Shown here one piece after another: positions 1-10,896 of a DNA stretch of 64,000 nt. The notes under the pieces are model-generated. The model saw only the letters and a list, made by a program, of their open reading frames with translations, was not told the DNA's origin and did no database searches. Both the position numbers and the translations under genes were made by a program. Numbering within the stretch: position 1 is the stretch's first letter; every line of letters starts with the position of its first letter. The stretch spans positions 89,472-153,471 of the forward strand of contig JAHLJZ010000058.1 of NCBI GenBank assembly GCA_025602915.1. Reading direction: 5' to 3'. The stretch comes from Paraphysoderma sedebokerense. Lineage: Eukaryota > Blastocladiomycota > Physodermatomycetes > Physodermatales > Physodermataceae.

Positions 1-729
1 GTCCCCAATCCCTCCTGTTCCTAATCAAATCAACGAATCAATTGATCATCCATCAAGCACGAGCAGCGATAAACTTCTTCCTTCTAAACCCTCTTTGACA
101 GTTGTATGCAGTTCGCCGATGTTATTTCAGGAACCTCGGTGTCTTCAAGTATCCGCGGTGAACATAATGGAGGGCAGGATAACTAATCCTGAAATGGGGC
201 AAGGTTTGAGGCTGAATATTTGCGAATTTTTGAACTGTGATTGATCAGAACTCTCATTTATCCTCATAGAAATTCCGAGAAGCGATACCATACATATTCC
301 TAGCAGTAGAAATACCCGGAATCCAAATATGAGCGAACGAGCTGGGGTCCCCAGTATCGGCTCAGTTTCAGGTATTTCTTGGACGCCATTAATTCTGAAT
401 TCAATGAGGTGCAATCAATCTATAATTTTAACATTTATCCCTTTATTCCTAATTAGATAGGGAAAATCAAAGAGTTGATTTGGTGGAATCAGCTACTGCA
501 TCATGCGATGTCCTGGGTGAGGCGAATGAGAATGCCTCAAATGTCGCAATTCCTGGAAGACACAGGGCAAAACGCCCGCGGCTTCAACCTCGCCGTTTTG
601 AAGGATTTGTTGTTCATAACAGCAATCGATAGAAATGGGAAATTATTTAGGATGTATGATTTTGTTTGCCGACGGATATATGCTGGCAAGCCGTGCAATA
701 GAATGAAATGCATAAAACACTAAAAAGTA
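1..729. other. No gene recognised
   Basis: Only short open frames are present on either strand and none resembles a known family. A plus-strand frame at 475-723 has no recognisable motif and no ATG at its 5' end. The stretch lies next to repeat and transposon-like material, so it is probably degraded accessory sequence. Confidence 0.4.
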
Positions 730-1341
730 AAAAGTACATACTCTTGACCGAAATCGGGATAAGGGCCTTGCCATTGCGTAGAGAAATGAAATGTTTCGGT
801 AGGTCGGTGAAAGAAAATTGATTTCAGTCTACCAGTGGCGTCGGGTAAAAGGTAGCGAGCCCACAGCTTAATTTCAGCCTTCGGAACTCTTAAGTTCCTC
901 TTGGTTGTCTGAATAATGCGCATATCTTCGTGACAGTAGATATATAGGATTTGATGCGTGGTACCTTGAAATGGAGGGGAGGAACGGTTGTTTATTTTCA
1001 CCGGCTACTGAACTTCCCGCCTATCCCTATTTTCGGGCGACTTCACGCGTGCGACTTGTCGCCTGGAATAGGAAAAGTAATCGCATTTCCCACGTTTAGA
1101 CGCGCCCGATATATCAAGCTACCGCGTATCTATCCTATATTTACTGTCACAAAGATATGCGGATTATTCAGACAACGAAAAGGAACTTGAGAGTTCCGAA
1201 GGCTGAAATCAAACTTTGGGTTCGCTACTACCCGACGCCACTGGTAGACTGAAAACAATTTTGTTTCACGAACCTACTGAAACTTTTCATTTCTCTACGC
1301 AATGGCAAGGCCCTTATCCCGATTTCGGTCAGGAGTATGTA
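730..1341. repeat. Imperfect inverted repeat, about 0.2 kb arms
   Basis: About 225 bases at 730-955 reappear reverse-complemented at about 1128-1341, with a spacer near 175 bases. The arms differ by scattered substitutions (roughly 85-90 percent alike by eye). Read outward to inward, both arms keep a similar short coding frame with the residues NLRVPKAEIKLW and TETFHFSTQWQGPYPDFGQ, which suggests that a piece of a coding sequence was duplicated head-to-head. No terminal repeats or target-site duplication could be identified. Confidence 0.75.
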
Positions 1342-2105
1342 TTTCTTACATTTCGCACTTTCAATTGCCGCTCCCGTTATTTGTTGTTATGATGAAATCT
1401 CATGTTTGCCTTTCAGACCTGATGTCGATGGCGACATGGAAGGTTAACTTCTGATTCCTGGTTGCCTTTACAGTGACTTGTAACGACGCTTACGGATCAA
1501 TGACTAGATGCCCCATCGACCACAAATACTTCGACATCCAATATGTATGATTCCGATATGGTTGAGCGTCTTGACGACGAGTATGACCCACCAGCGCATC
1601 TCGAATGTGAGATGTCAGATTCCGCGACAGCCATATCTGGTTTGTGAATATGTGGATCAAATATGCTATGTCTATAATCTAATCATTTTACAGTTACTTA
1701 TTTTATGGGTCATCCGGCCCACCTTCTTCCATCGCCCACAAACCAACTTCAAACCCCTCTTCTCTAACCGCAGAAGCCGACCGATCCACTCCACAATTCC
1801 GCTCCATCGATAACCATTCTTCGATGGAAAACCAATTACCAATTGATGGAATCTACCACCGATATATTTCGCGTGATCAGTTCGAGTCTTGTTACTGTTA
1901 TACTGGGTATAACGTAATTGTGATGTGGGACCATCAGGTGGATCGGAATGAAACATTTCAATTGAATAAAAAGCAGAAATCCGAGTCATTTCTTCCGGAC
2001 GAACCTACTTCGGAGATGGAGATATAGCTTGGGTACTGTGATTGTCATGTCGAAAAATCATTAGTATTTCGCACTCTTTTAAGAGCAGATCTCACCCAGG
2101 AATCA
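1342..2105. other. Possible 5' part of the KDZ-associated gene; no clear CDS
   Basis: A short frame at about 1540-1640 encodes an acidic stretch (MYDSDMVERLDDEYDPP), and 1700-2030 holds further short open frames rich in Pro and Ser. These could be upstream exons of the element gene that follows at 2106, but no convincing splice chain links them. No other feature seen. Confidence 0.3.
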
Positions 2106-3232
2106 ATGGAAGGAGAAGAAGACCGAATTTGCAGTTGCACTCATGCTCAGCTAGTACTTAGAATCGTCACTATGAATTCTCCCGATCTGATAAAGCACGA
2201 AGACTTCCGAAAGCGATTCGATGTAAGCAGTAATACAATCTCGTCTGCCCCCATCCCCATTGATCTGAAGATTCTTCGTAAAAGCTTGATGAAGCAAGTG
2301 TATCTTCACTTTTATGAGTCAGAGAAACTTTGGGTTGCATCATATGTGGACCAATATGGTAGGTTCAAGCATGTGAGCTGCTCCAGAACTAATAAAAGGT
2401 GCGTAGATTTCAGTAGATTTCAGGACCGGGTACGAGCCACTGTTGACCCATTTGCCAAAACTAGGTACTGTCGCCACACGAATTACATACGAAAAATCCA
2501 AGAAGGCACTTCAAATGAGTGTGAACCGGAAGAGGAATTGATTGAAGAAGCGGCTGATTCTAATGATGAAGGATCTGAAGCGGCTGACGATGAAAATCAA
2601 CTTGATGGCGCTGGTATCCCTCAGCTTAAATGTATATCTCGTAAAGTCATAGGAGGTAAGTTCTTGAAGTATATGAGACTTGAATCTGTATCTCACGCCA
2701 GTCATTACAGACACTTTCAGCGACGAGCAGCGAGCCGCTCTGGCTTCACAGGCTCAAGGTACCCAAAGGGAAACGATGCGTAACCTGCATCCTACAAAGT
2801 GTCCAGACTGCAATGAAGACCTTTCAACGTTTTACGACCACACTAGTAATTATACTGTCGTCTTTGACATTTCCACAGCCCATGTTACTCCCGACGTTAA
2901 AGTTCGTTTGTCATTGTCAGAAGCTGGTAATGTATGATGGATACGAACATTGCACTTCAACAGACAACACCCACATATTCACTTACAACCTACTGATTCA
3001 TTCGATGCAAATGATGGCTTCCGCTGGAGCTAATATCTATGCTCAGTGGGAAGCAATATTGCAAACCTATGCCTTTCACCTTTCCTTGCCCGAGGATCGC
3101 ATTAAGCGATGGTCCAATCTTCGCAATGAATTTCAGTATGCTCTACGTGACTTCGTACTGTTGCGTCAATTTGATATGAAAGTATGCTGTGATGGTAGTG
3201 AAGGAACAACAAACAACGAACTAACTCAATAA
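2106..3232 (+). pseudogene. KDZ-transposon-associated cysteine-cluster-like protein, partial
   Basis: Three frame-compatible segments can be joined: 2106-2655, 2711-2926 and 2964-3232, removing introns of 55 and 37 nt, to give about 344 residues. The first segment has scattered Cys/His (ICSCTH near its start, HVSCSRTNKRC, RYCRHTNY). The second has a CPDC pair. The third has an FTYNLL block followed by a helical segment. This order (Cys cluster, CPxC, FTY-type block) recalls the CxC proteins encoded beside fungal Kyakuja-Dileera-Zisupton (KDZ) transposases. The DDE-type transposase portion is not visible downstream, so this is probably a truncated copy. The 37-nt intron is unusually short and could instead mark a frameshift. 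Family assignment is from memory of motif style, not a database match. Confidence 0.4.
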
Positions 3233-4681
3233 TGTAGTACTCTCTGCAAGCATGAAGACGTTCGGTATCTGCACCAACTTTACGGTGTTTATTATAAGTT
3301 ATCAAAGTTCGGTTGACATCTTTTTTCCCACTTCATCTACAGAAGCTCTACCGAGACCCCAAAACTCAATCTACATCTGCTCTACAAAGTTGAACAGGTA
3401 CAAGCGCTATTGTTTTATCAATGACTGACTCACAACACATAGAATATGGGTAAACTAAGGCGAGACGGAGCTGTCCTAACGCACACCTTCGCATTCAAAA
3501 CCGGGATGCACATAACAACTGTTATACAACCGGAAATGCACACCTTTCCAAAACTCCAAACTTCAATCCAAAACATCAACAATGATATCACACTCGAACA
3601 CAATTTCAATTCTTCTTTATTACGAACTAAGAATCTGAACGAACCGAACTCCAAACATTAACATAAACATACAAAAAGACTCAAAACAAGAGTGCTATAA
3701 GTTGGTACTTTCCGGAAGAAAACATCAAATTCGTCTATCGAGTTAACCAAGCCAAGAACATTTTAATCATAAACCATGGTCTGTGTTTGGTGTGTACCGG
3801 TGATGACTTATACTATACTTCACCATAGCAAACCTCGTCCAGAGTTCACTTTCAACGACAACAATTCGATGTTCTGAACCCCCATGTTAACGTATACCAC
3901 ATTCATTTCTCAGGATCCGTGCCGCAGGTTAATATAGCAATTCGATTTTAGTGTGAGTCAAACGAATGGGACAGGTCTTGCAAACTGGCGAGTTGCGAGA
4001 CCCAAACAAGGAAGAAGATAACCGAAAAATAAGATTAGTATCAAGCTGGATATCGGAACTGAGTTATCTCATGCAAACAACTTTATCTGAACCCCAAAGA
4101 ATGAGAAAAAGTCCTTGATGAACAGAAACCCCGAGCGCATCCGATTTTTGGCGCGCGCTAAATTTTAACTGGTTCGCATTCCACAGTCCAACGCGGCAAC
4201 CATCTCTGCAGTACATTCACCTAGAAATCTTGTATTTTTGTGGTGGTTTTTATCCAAATGCATTGTATCATTATGTACTTGATCAGATACCCCCAATTTT
4301 CTACTACCAGTACTCTTTATTCCAAAAAAAAACCCCACACCCACATTAATTATTATTATCATTAAATCATATCAACAATAACTTTAAGATATGAAATGTA
4401 TATACAATTCGCAAAATCCCTTTTATACAACCCCAATGAACCTTTTTCTCGTTTCGTTTTAGTTTTTATTCTTTATACAGAACCAGAAAGAACGCACAGC
4501 CTAAAAATGTTTTCAATTTAAGTTAATCCAATGCAGTTTAATTTTAGTTTTGGATTTAGGTTTTTGAATTTTGGATTTAGGTTTAAAGTTTTTCTTTTGC
4601 TTTTCTTTTGCTTTGCTTTTCTTTTTCGTCAAAATTGGTTTGTTGGGGTTTTGTGAGCGTTTTATGTTTATGGAGATTGAA
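3233..4681. other. Gene-free stretch with a T-rich low-complexity tract
   Basis: No coding region is supported. Between about 4525 and 4640 the plus strand is a T-rich tract with repeated TTTGGATTTAGGTTT and CTTTTGCTTTT units; read on the minus strand it gives a lysine-rich tail directly after the receiver-domain scrap at 4682. The remainder (3233-4500) shows only short chance frames. Confidence 0.5.
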
Positions 4682-4766
4682 AGGTAGTGTATACTTGGCC
4701 TATGACTTGTTGTAATTTTGCTTTTGAAACGGGTTTGGAAAGGTACATGTCCATTCGGGCTATCGT
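4682..4766 (-). pseudogene. Receiver-domain C-terminal remnant of a hybrid histidine kinase
   Basis: About 26 codons read MDMYLSKPVSKAKLQQVIGQ, closely matching the end of the receiver domain of the intact kinase at 47826-51860, which has [20 protein letters not shown] at the same place. The conserved Lys of the receiver (the K of SKP) is present. The phosphoacceptor Asp and the rest of the domain are absent. It lies on the same strand as the kinase fragments at 6354-9446 and about 1.6 kb downstream of them, so it is best explained as the 3' end of that broken gene, separated from it by the DUF262 gene. Confidence 0.7.
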
Positions 4767-5059
4767 GATCCATAAATTATAATGAGTGCTATTACGCTGT
4801 GGCAATCGCTTCGTCATATAATGCAATAAGTCAAGGGAGTAGTTGTATCTGTCGTTTCCTGACATTTGAGTCATTACTTTTTCTTTATAGGTTTTAGAAA
4901 ATTTCATAACTTCATAAATTTCATAACTTTGCATATGCGATTATTTTTTCACCCCGTATACTGTAAAAATAGCTGTATAGAACTTTCTGAACGGCATTTT
5001 CCCTTGTACTTTCCTCCTTGTTGAAAACATCAATGATGTAGTCAATTCTTGATCTGTCT

Positions 5060-5941
5060 TTATCTACCAGAATATAGTTGAACACAACAGAAGTGTATCA
5101 GAAATTGCTGCATAGACTCGGCGCCTCCTAGATTGACCTCTATTTGATTCCAGTCGCGCAAAGCCAATTGAGCATGCCACCCGTTCATATTTCGTATCAA
5201 CCGTTCATAAAGCCTGGCGCGATAATACTCCAGCGCCGGTGATGGAATACCACTAGACAGATTGAAGGAACAGGACACCTTGAGTGCCAACTCGATATTT
5301 GGAACGATGATGGCAATAAACTTGCATCGCTGGACCATATATCTCGCAAACTCCAATGAATTCTCCTTTCCAAGTTCTTGCAATAATTTCATGATGCATA
5401 TGGCATTTTTCCTGAGTTCGGCAACATACTGTGAATATGCGATATCTTGGTCTTCATCAAAGAGGGATCCAATACCTCCGGGGGTCAGGATGAAGTCTTC
5501 AAATATTCGACCGTTGTCAATTTGATTGATGTCCTTATCCAGCCAGAGACGGTAACGGATACCGAAAGGAATATCTCTAGCTAACCAATCAGTATAGATA
5601 GATTCGTTCTCAGGGTCGTAATATCGGCACACTGAAACAATCATTGTAATGGTCTTGATCCTTTGTTTGCCGTCAATAATATAATAATTAGGGTTCCGAT
5701 CAACCAAAGAACAGCAGCGATGACTTCGCCTTTCGCGTTCCACCAAAACAAGGCAACCCCCGAAGAAATTTAAATCCCCGCTTCGGCGGGCACTGTCGAC
5801 ATCTCTCACTAGTTTGGCTACCTGTTTCGGGCCCCATTGGTTTGCAACCTGAAAAACCGGTAAAACTAAACTCGAAATTCGAGGTTCAATGTCTCCATTG
5901 TCGAAAAGGCTGGAGAAACTTGCTTCAAAGCAGCTCCTCAT
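5060..5941 (-). CDS. DUF262 (GmrSD N-terminal-like) protein
   Basis: This is a single uninterrupted 293-codon frame, unusual in a window where nearly all genes have introns. About residues 55-65 read FFGGCLVLVE and about residues 85-98 read YYIIDGKQRIKTIT. This spacing of a (Y/F)F-G-x-(I/L)VLVE strand and a DG(Q/K)QR motif is the hallmark of DUF262, the ParB/Srx-fold NTP-binding module of bacterial GmrSD type IV restriction enzymes, also found as uncharacterised proteins in fungi. After the stop at 5060, coding-like sequence continues in other frames: one starting VDKDRSRIDYIIDVF, then another near 4934 down to about 4770. The gene may therefore carry one or two frameshifts or missed introns. 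No HNH/DUF1524 nuclease motif was seen. It sits inside a disrupted histidine kinase locus. Function in the fungus is unknown. Confidence 0.7.
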   Translation of the reverse strand: MRSCFEASFSSLFDNGDIEPRISSLVLPVFQVANQWGPKQVAKLVRDVDSARRSGDLNFFGGCLVLVERERRSHRCCSLVDRNPNYYIIDGKQRIKTITMIVSVCRYYDPENESIYTDWLARDIPFGIRYRLWLDKDINQIDNGRIFEDFILTPGGIGSLFDEDQDIAYSQYVAELRKNAICIMKLLQELGKENSLEFARYMVQRCKFIAIIVPNIELALKVSCSFNLSSGIPSPALEYYRARLYERLIRNMNGWHAQLALRDWNQIEVNLGGAESMQQFLIHFCCVQLYSGR

Positions 5942-6353
5942 GACTGTCGAATTGTTTCGATGGTTATTGCTATTTTCAAAGTTTGAGAGTTATTTCCTAC
6001 ACTGCATAGCATTATATAATCGGCGGTAATGGCGACTTACCCGTCCGTCATAGCACAAAATTTTCGCTGCTGAATCTGAATCAAAAACTAATCTTTTTAT
6101 CTATATGGTGGTAACGTGGAGGACTAATCTCGGTAATCGTAAACCGATGAATTCTGTGTTCTGACTGCTGGGGGCTGGGAATCGGTTTCGTGATTCAAGT
6201 TTTAGCACTATAAACTATTAACTGTAGTCTGCACTCTGCACGCTGTCTGCACTAGTTCTAAAGTTCATTAGTAGTTCATTTTTGCACATTTGATACTTAT
6301 GAGTTATGACATGGTTGGTCGCAAGTGCAACACTTTCGCCACCTACTAATGTT
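5942..6353. other. Spacer between DUF262 gene and kinase fragment
   Basis: About 0.4 kb upstream of the DUF262 start and downstream of the last kinase codon. No gene, no obvious terminal inverted repeat and no target-site duplication seen. It presumably holds the DUF262 promoter and one junction of whatever rearrangement removed the kinase ATPase exons. Confidence 0.5.
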
Positions 6354-7715
6354 AATTCGACAGAATCTGTCGTAAACGAGTTTCTACAGATCCATTTGTT
6401 AAATCATCGCCGTGGTAAAATACATATACATATCAAGAAGAAGTAATTTCAAAACAAAAGGCTTACCATCGCCAATGACTGATTCCGGGGTACCATCTTG
6501 AATATAATAAGCGACTTTGACATTCTCGTCAACGGCAAATGCGTCCATGGTGATTTGAATCAATTCAAACAAGTTAAACGGAACACTCTCAATCGTGAGT
6601 TTGCCGCTCTCGAGTTTAGATAAATCGAGGATATCGTTCTACATCATACCGGGTATGTCAGTGCCTATGACAGTGGGAACGGGTGGAAAGGATGAATGGA
6701 GGAAGACTTACGACAAGGTTTAGAAGCAATCGTCCGGAGTTGGCAATAATGTTCACATATTCTTGGGCCTCGTTAGTTAGACCTGTTTCACGCATCAGCT
6801 GTTTCAATAGTTACATGACCATTAGTTCACATCAATCTGGATGCCGCAGACGCTATATCAAACAACAAGAACTACCTCAGAAGCGAGAACGACTTGCGAT
6901 ATCGGAGTTCGAACTGAAATCAATCACCGTGAGTAAACCGTGAGGTGTTTGTATTGATATAGGGAACCAACGTACTTTCATGACTCATATTGGATAAAAA
7001 GATAGATTTAGAAGCCGCAGCTTCCAATGCTTCTAATTCGACAGAATCTGTCGTAAACGAGTTTCTACAGATCCATTTGTTAAATCATCGCCGTGGTAAA
7101 ATACATATACATATCAAGAAGAAGTAATTTCAAAACAAAAGGCTTACCATCGCCAATGACTGATTCCGGGGTACCATCTTGAATATAATAAGCGACTTTG
7201 ACATTCTCGTCAACGGCAAATGCGTCCATGGTGATTTGAATCAATTCAAACAAGTTAAACGGAACACTCTCAATCGTGAGTTTGCCGCTCTCGAGTTTAG
7301 ATAAATCGAGGATATCGTTCTACATCATACCGGGTATGTCAGTGCCTATGACAGTGGGAACGGGTGGAAAGGATGAATGGAGGAAGACTTACGACAAGGT
7401 TTAGAAGCAATCGTCCGGAGTTGGCAATAATGTTCACATATTCTTGGGCCTCGTTAGTTAGACCTGTTTCACGCATCAGCTGTTTCAATAGTTACATGAC
7501 CATTAGTTCACATCAATCTGGATGCCGCAGACGCTATATCAAACAACAAGAACTACCTCAGAAGCGAGAACGACTTGCGATATCGGAGTTCGAACTGAAA
7601 TCAATCACCGTGAGTAAACCGTGAGGTGTTTGTATTGATATAGGGAACCAACGTACTTTCATGACTCATATTGGATAAAAAGATAGATTTAGAAGCCGCA
7701 GCTTCCAATGCTTCT
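6354..7715. repeat. Perfect 681-bp direct tandem duplication
   Basis: Bases 6354-7034 and 7035-7715 appear identical base for base (offset 681). The unit contains histidine kinase exons and introns on the minus strand. The junctions fall in coding sequence: the end of one unit (ILSN codons followed by a stop) abuts the start of the next (EALEAAASK). The lack of any visible difference means either a very recent duplication or an assembly artefact. Confidence 0.9.
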
Positions 7716-7762
7716 TCTCTTATCGTCGTTGATACGGCTTTATTTTTCAAACCATAGATCGC
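6354..7762 (-). pseudogene. Duplicated HisKA fragment of a broken hybrid histidine kinase
   Basis: Each copy encodes, across introns, [12 protein letters not shown] (phosphoacceptor His), RTPISQVVLASE, a helix ending [14 protein letters not shown], then NDILDLSKLESGKL, and finally [10 protein letters not shown], where the frame stops. These match consecutive exons of the intact paralogue at 49450-50110, so the dimerisation/phosphotransfer region and the start of the ATPase domain are kept. The N box (normally NLVSNAIKF), both glycine boxes and almost all of the receiver are missing. An in-frame TAG arises at the internal junction and TAA at the outer end, so neither copy can give a full kinase. 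Confidence 0.85.
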
Positions 7763-8272
7763 ATTTGAATTCCATAGATGGTCCTTCTTCTACGTTGACA
7801 ACGGGTTGCTGTTGTTCTTGCACTTGTGCAAGGATCCTAGCTCGTGTCAATTGTATTTCCAACACCTCAACTGTAGTAGGCATAGTTCGGTGTTCAATGC
7901 GACTTTGATTAGACAAAACATATGTGCTTATCACATAGCGGAGCCCTAGAGCATTGCACTAGCTGAATTTTAAAGTACGGATTGAAGAACTCCCCAATCT
8001 TTTGTTCTTCCGATGGTCAAGATCATGGAGATGTATATGTACCTCCAAACTCGTGTTCGTGACGTTTGGGCAGCCACATATGCTGAAAGAATTACATGAG
8101 TTGATCGCAAGATATGTAGCTAATTAAATGTATTTGATCACTGGAGATGCGATTTAAAGAAATAATGTTTTGCTCAAAATGGATTTAATTGGGAATTCAT
8201 CATTGGCTTTTTGTTAAATTTCGCCCTAAACATAACAAGACATTATGACATTGAGCATACTAGTAGTATTAG
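7763..8272. other. Interval between kinase fragments
   Basis: In the intact paralogue this interval would hold the end of the sensor region and a coiled coil. Here only short minus-strand frames remain (for example around 7740-7934, with a Gln-rich segment) and no continuous coding path joins the membrane part at 8273 to the HisKA fragment. Probably decayed kinase sequence. Confidence 0.5.
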
Positions 8273-9446
8273 CTATTCCTCGTCTATCGTATTAATTAAT
8301 TCTTTGATGTGTCGATGCACCTCGTTATCCTTTTCGATATTGTTCTCCAGAACGTCTTGCAAAAAATCTTGAACGAGAGTTTTGCCAAAGATTCTTACAT
8401 GCGTAAGTGGAGTATTACGTTCATCTGTAAGCTTTTTAATAGGTGTCACTGTATGTTTAGGATTCTTATTCATAGGCTTGAAAATATAGTCATGATGCAC
8501 GGTGCTCGTAAAGTAAGGCATAATTAAGAGTGTAGAAGTAACGCGAACTTTGAGAAGAGGTTGCACAGCAACATGAAATGTCTTCGCACCCTCACTATCA
8601 CGGTCTTTTTTTCGGGCTCCGCGTTCGCCGCGGTTAATAATGTAGAGTGAATGTGCAATCAAAAGACCGAGGGATAGCCGGAATATAATAACCAATAAAG
8701 TATTGGCTAGGGCCATTTCGGGATCTTTTGTAAAGAATACAGTTATTACGGCAGGAAAGACAAAGAGTGTCGGAATAACGGCATTCCTCAAGCTCATATC
8801 GAGAACGGTTTTGTAAAATCGGCGCCCTTTGTAAGCGTTTTTGAGCTTTCGCCGATAGCGGTAAATGAATAGAAATGAAAAGAATAACAGATTCCACATC
8901 TATATGGTATTGGGGGGATTAGTCCAATATATTTGGATGTGCGTTTGTTAAACAGGTATCACTGACCAAAATAGAACCTCTAACGCTTCCGGCGACGTAG
9001 GGGTCCAATTTCAAGATCAACATGGTGGATGTCCAAATTTGAGCGGCAAATCTTAGGACGATGAACAGAATAATAAATGGTAGTATAATTTTGAATGTTT
9101 TCCACGAATACACTTTGTACACCATCCATGCTAAGCATATTTCGGCTGTGGTAGCCTGCAAATTATCCGCCACAGCGATGAAATAGCTGGCAAAGGTTTT
9201 ATAGGTAGAGTTGACGGGTGCGAATATGTTATACCCGTAAACTCCCAGAAGATAGGAGAGAAAGAAGAGAAAAGTGGCTGTCAAATGAGTGAATCCGAGA
9301 TTGAATGGTGTCGTCCATTTTTTCAGTTTTGGGGTGGAGAAGACAAAGAAGGCCCAATAGATCAGTACGCCTGTGATCGTGGCGGAGAGTACAACCATTC
9401 TGACGACAAAATAATAAAAGACGGTGGGGTTTACTGTCTCTGCCAT
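8273..9446 (-). CDS. N-terminal membrane part of a truncated histidine kinase paralogue
   Basis: Two exons (9446-8967 and 8899-8273, 67-nt intron) give 368 residues. Exon 1 holds about four hydrophobic segments and shares KKWTTPFNLGF, ICLAWMVYKVYSW and similar blocks with the intact kinase. Exon 2 starts [22 protein letters not shown], again like the paralogue, with further membrane helices. The intron position and phase are identical in both genes, so paralogy is clear. After about residue 265 the sequence diverges from the paralogue's sensor region and ends at a stop, with no kinase domain in frame. It could be expressed as an orphan membrane protein or be part of a pseudogene. The start at 9446 is the first ATG that matches the paralogue. 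Confidence 0.65.
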
Positions 9447-10896
9447 GGCGAATGTGGAGTATGTATGGGGATGATTATAGGGTAGGAATGATCGAGGGGG
9501 CAAATCGACAGCCTAGACTGGAATTGAAGCTAGGGTTGCAGAGCGGAGAGTAATAAGGGCGTGCGGAAGGAGAGAGGAGTGGGTGATTATGGCATTCTAT
9601 GGACGGCAGGTGAGGGTGGGATGGAATAAGGATGGAGTTGGATGGTTTGTAGGCGTAGGGATGGGATGGAATGATGGAAATCAAATCAGTAGGGAAGGGA
9701 AGCGAGCGAGGGAAGCATTGGGCACCCGCGCACTGGGTTGAGTTAGTTGAGTTAGCCTAAGCCAACCAATCGACACGTGACATGTCAAAGTAGCGTCACC
9801 CTTGCTCACTGCAAATGGCCATGGAACACAATGGAACACAATGGAAGAACAATCGAGTCACAATGGAACACAATAGTAGAGCAATGCAAGGGAGCTGCAG
9901 ACAGCGTGCCCAGTGATCGACCGCCCTTCTGCCTTCACGCCAATCACCCTCCTCCCTAACCTCCGTCGCACAAACACATTATCACACTGCGAAACTCTCC
10001 ATTCTCTTGAGCCTGGATGCCGTGACGCCGTCTGCGGTGACGCAAGTAGCCTATCCAGCATCTGCCCACCTACAATTAATAATAAACGGACTCTGCCGTT
10101 GACTGTTACCAACTAGGTCATACAACGATACATAGCCTTGAAAATCATGTTGTTCTTTCAAGTTGCGCAAACTTTGCAAAATGAATATTCACTCTTGGAT
10201 CCGATGGCCGATCCGAGCAAAAAAAAGCCAAGAGCATGGCTTTTGGCAGAATGAATAATTTTGTCGATGGAACAAAATGACATATGTTGTTACAGATTAT
10301 AAATGAATGATTCCCTTGCATGGGGGATGTATCCATCGCTCCCCTTCTAAGCAGTTTACCCACTGAGCGCACTCTGCAGTCAGCACTATTCTGATGCAAA
10401 GCAACCCAGCAGACATAGCGCGCACTCTGCAACAACCCGCAAGTCGCATCCCTTGGCAGTTGGCCTATTCACTGTTGATTCCAGAATCCAGGCAACTAGA
10501 GAATCAAGTCATCACTTGTATTACTTGTATCAATGATTGCGTTAGTTAAGCGCATGATTTACTCTAACAATTATGGAATAATGGATTTGATCATAATTGC
10601 TTCATCAGTGCCCTTGATGAGATTTGTGCTGATGGCCTGATGCATCATACAGATTAATTACTTGCTCACGCACTTACAGTTACACCAAAGATGTCAAAAG
10701 TAGCGACTTTTGTCATCTGAATGAACTGAATCAGCGATAAGACGAACAAAATCAAGACAAAGAGCGATGCCATGAACGTGTGCAGTCTGCCCTGCTGTCA
10801 GCTGCTGTCGCTCTTCTTGGCAATTCTGTGCGGCTCCATCGCTCGATTCAAAGTTCGCTTTATCGTTCCTCCAACACACACATATCCCTGACTACC
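9447..10896. other. Intergenic region, 1.45 kb, no gene recognised
   Basis: This region separates the divergent kinase fragment and PSMD5. 9490-9770 is purine-rich on the plus strand; 9821-9875 has short tandem repeats. Short frames at 9777-10116, 10145-10435 and 10694-10879 have no recognisable motif and lack splice or family support. The upstream regions of both flanking genes must lie here. Confidence 0.5.
9821..9875. repeat. Short tandem repeat, 10-bp unit
   Basis: The decamer ATGGAACACA occurs at 9821 and 9831, a variant at 9841, and another copy at 9863. Small local repeat with no evident function. Confidence 0.8.
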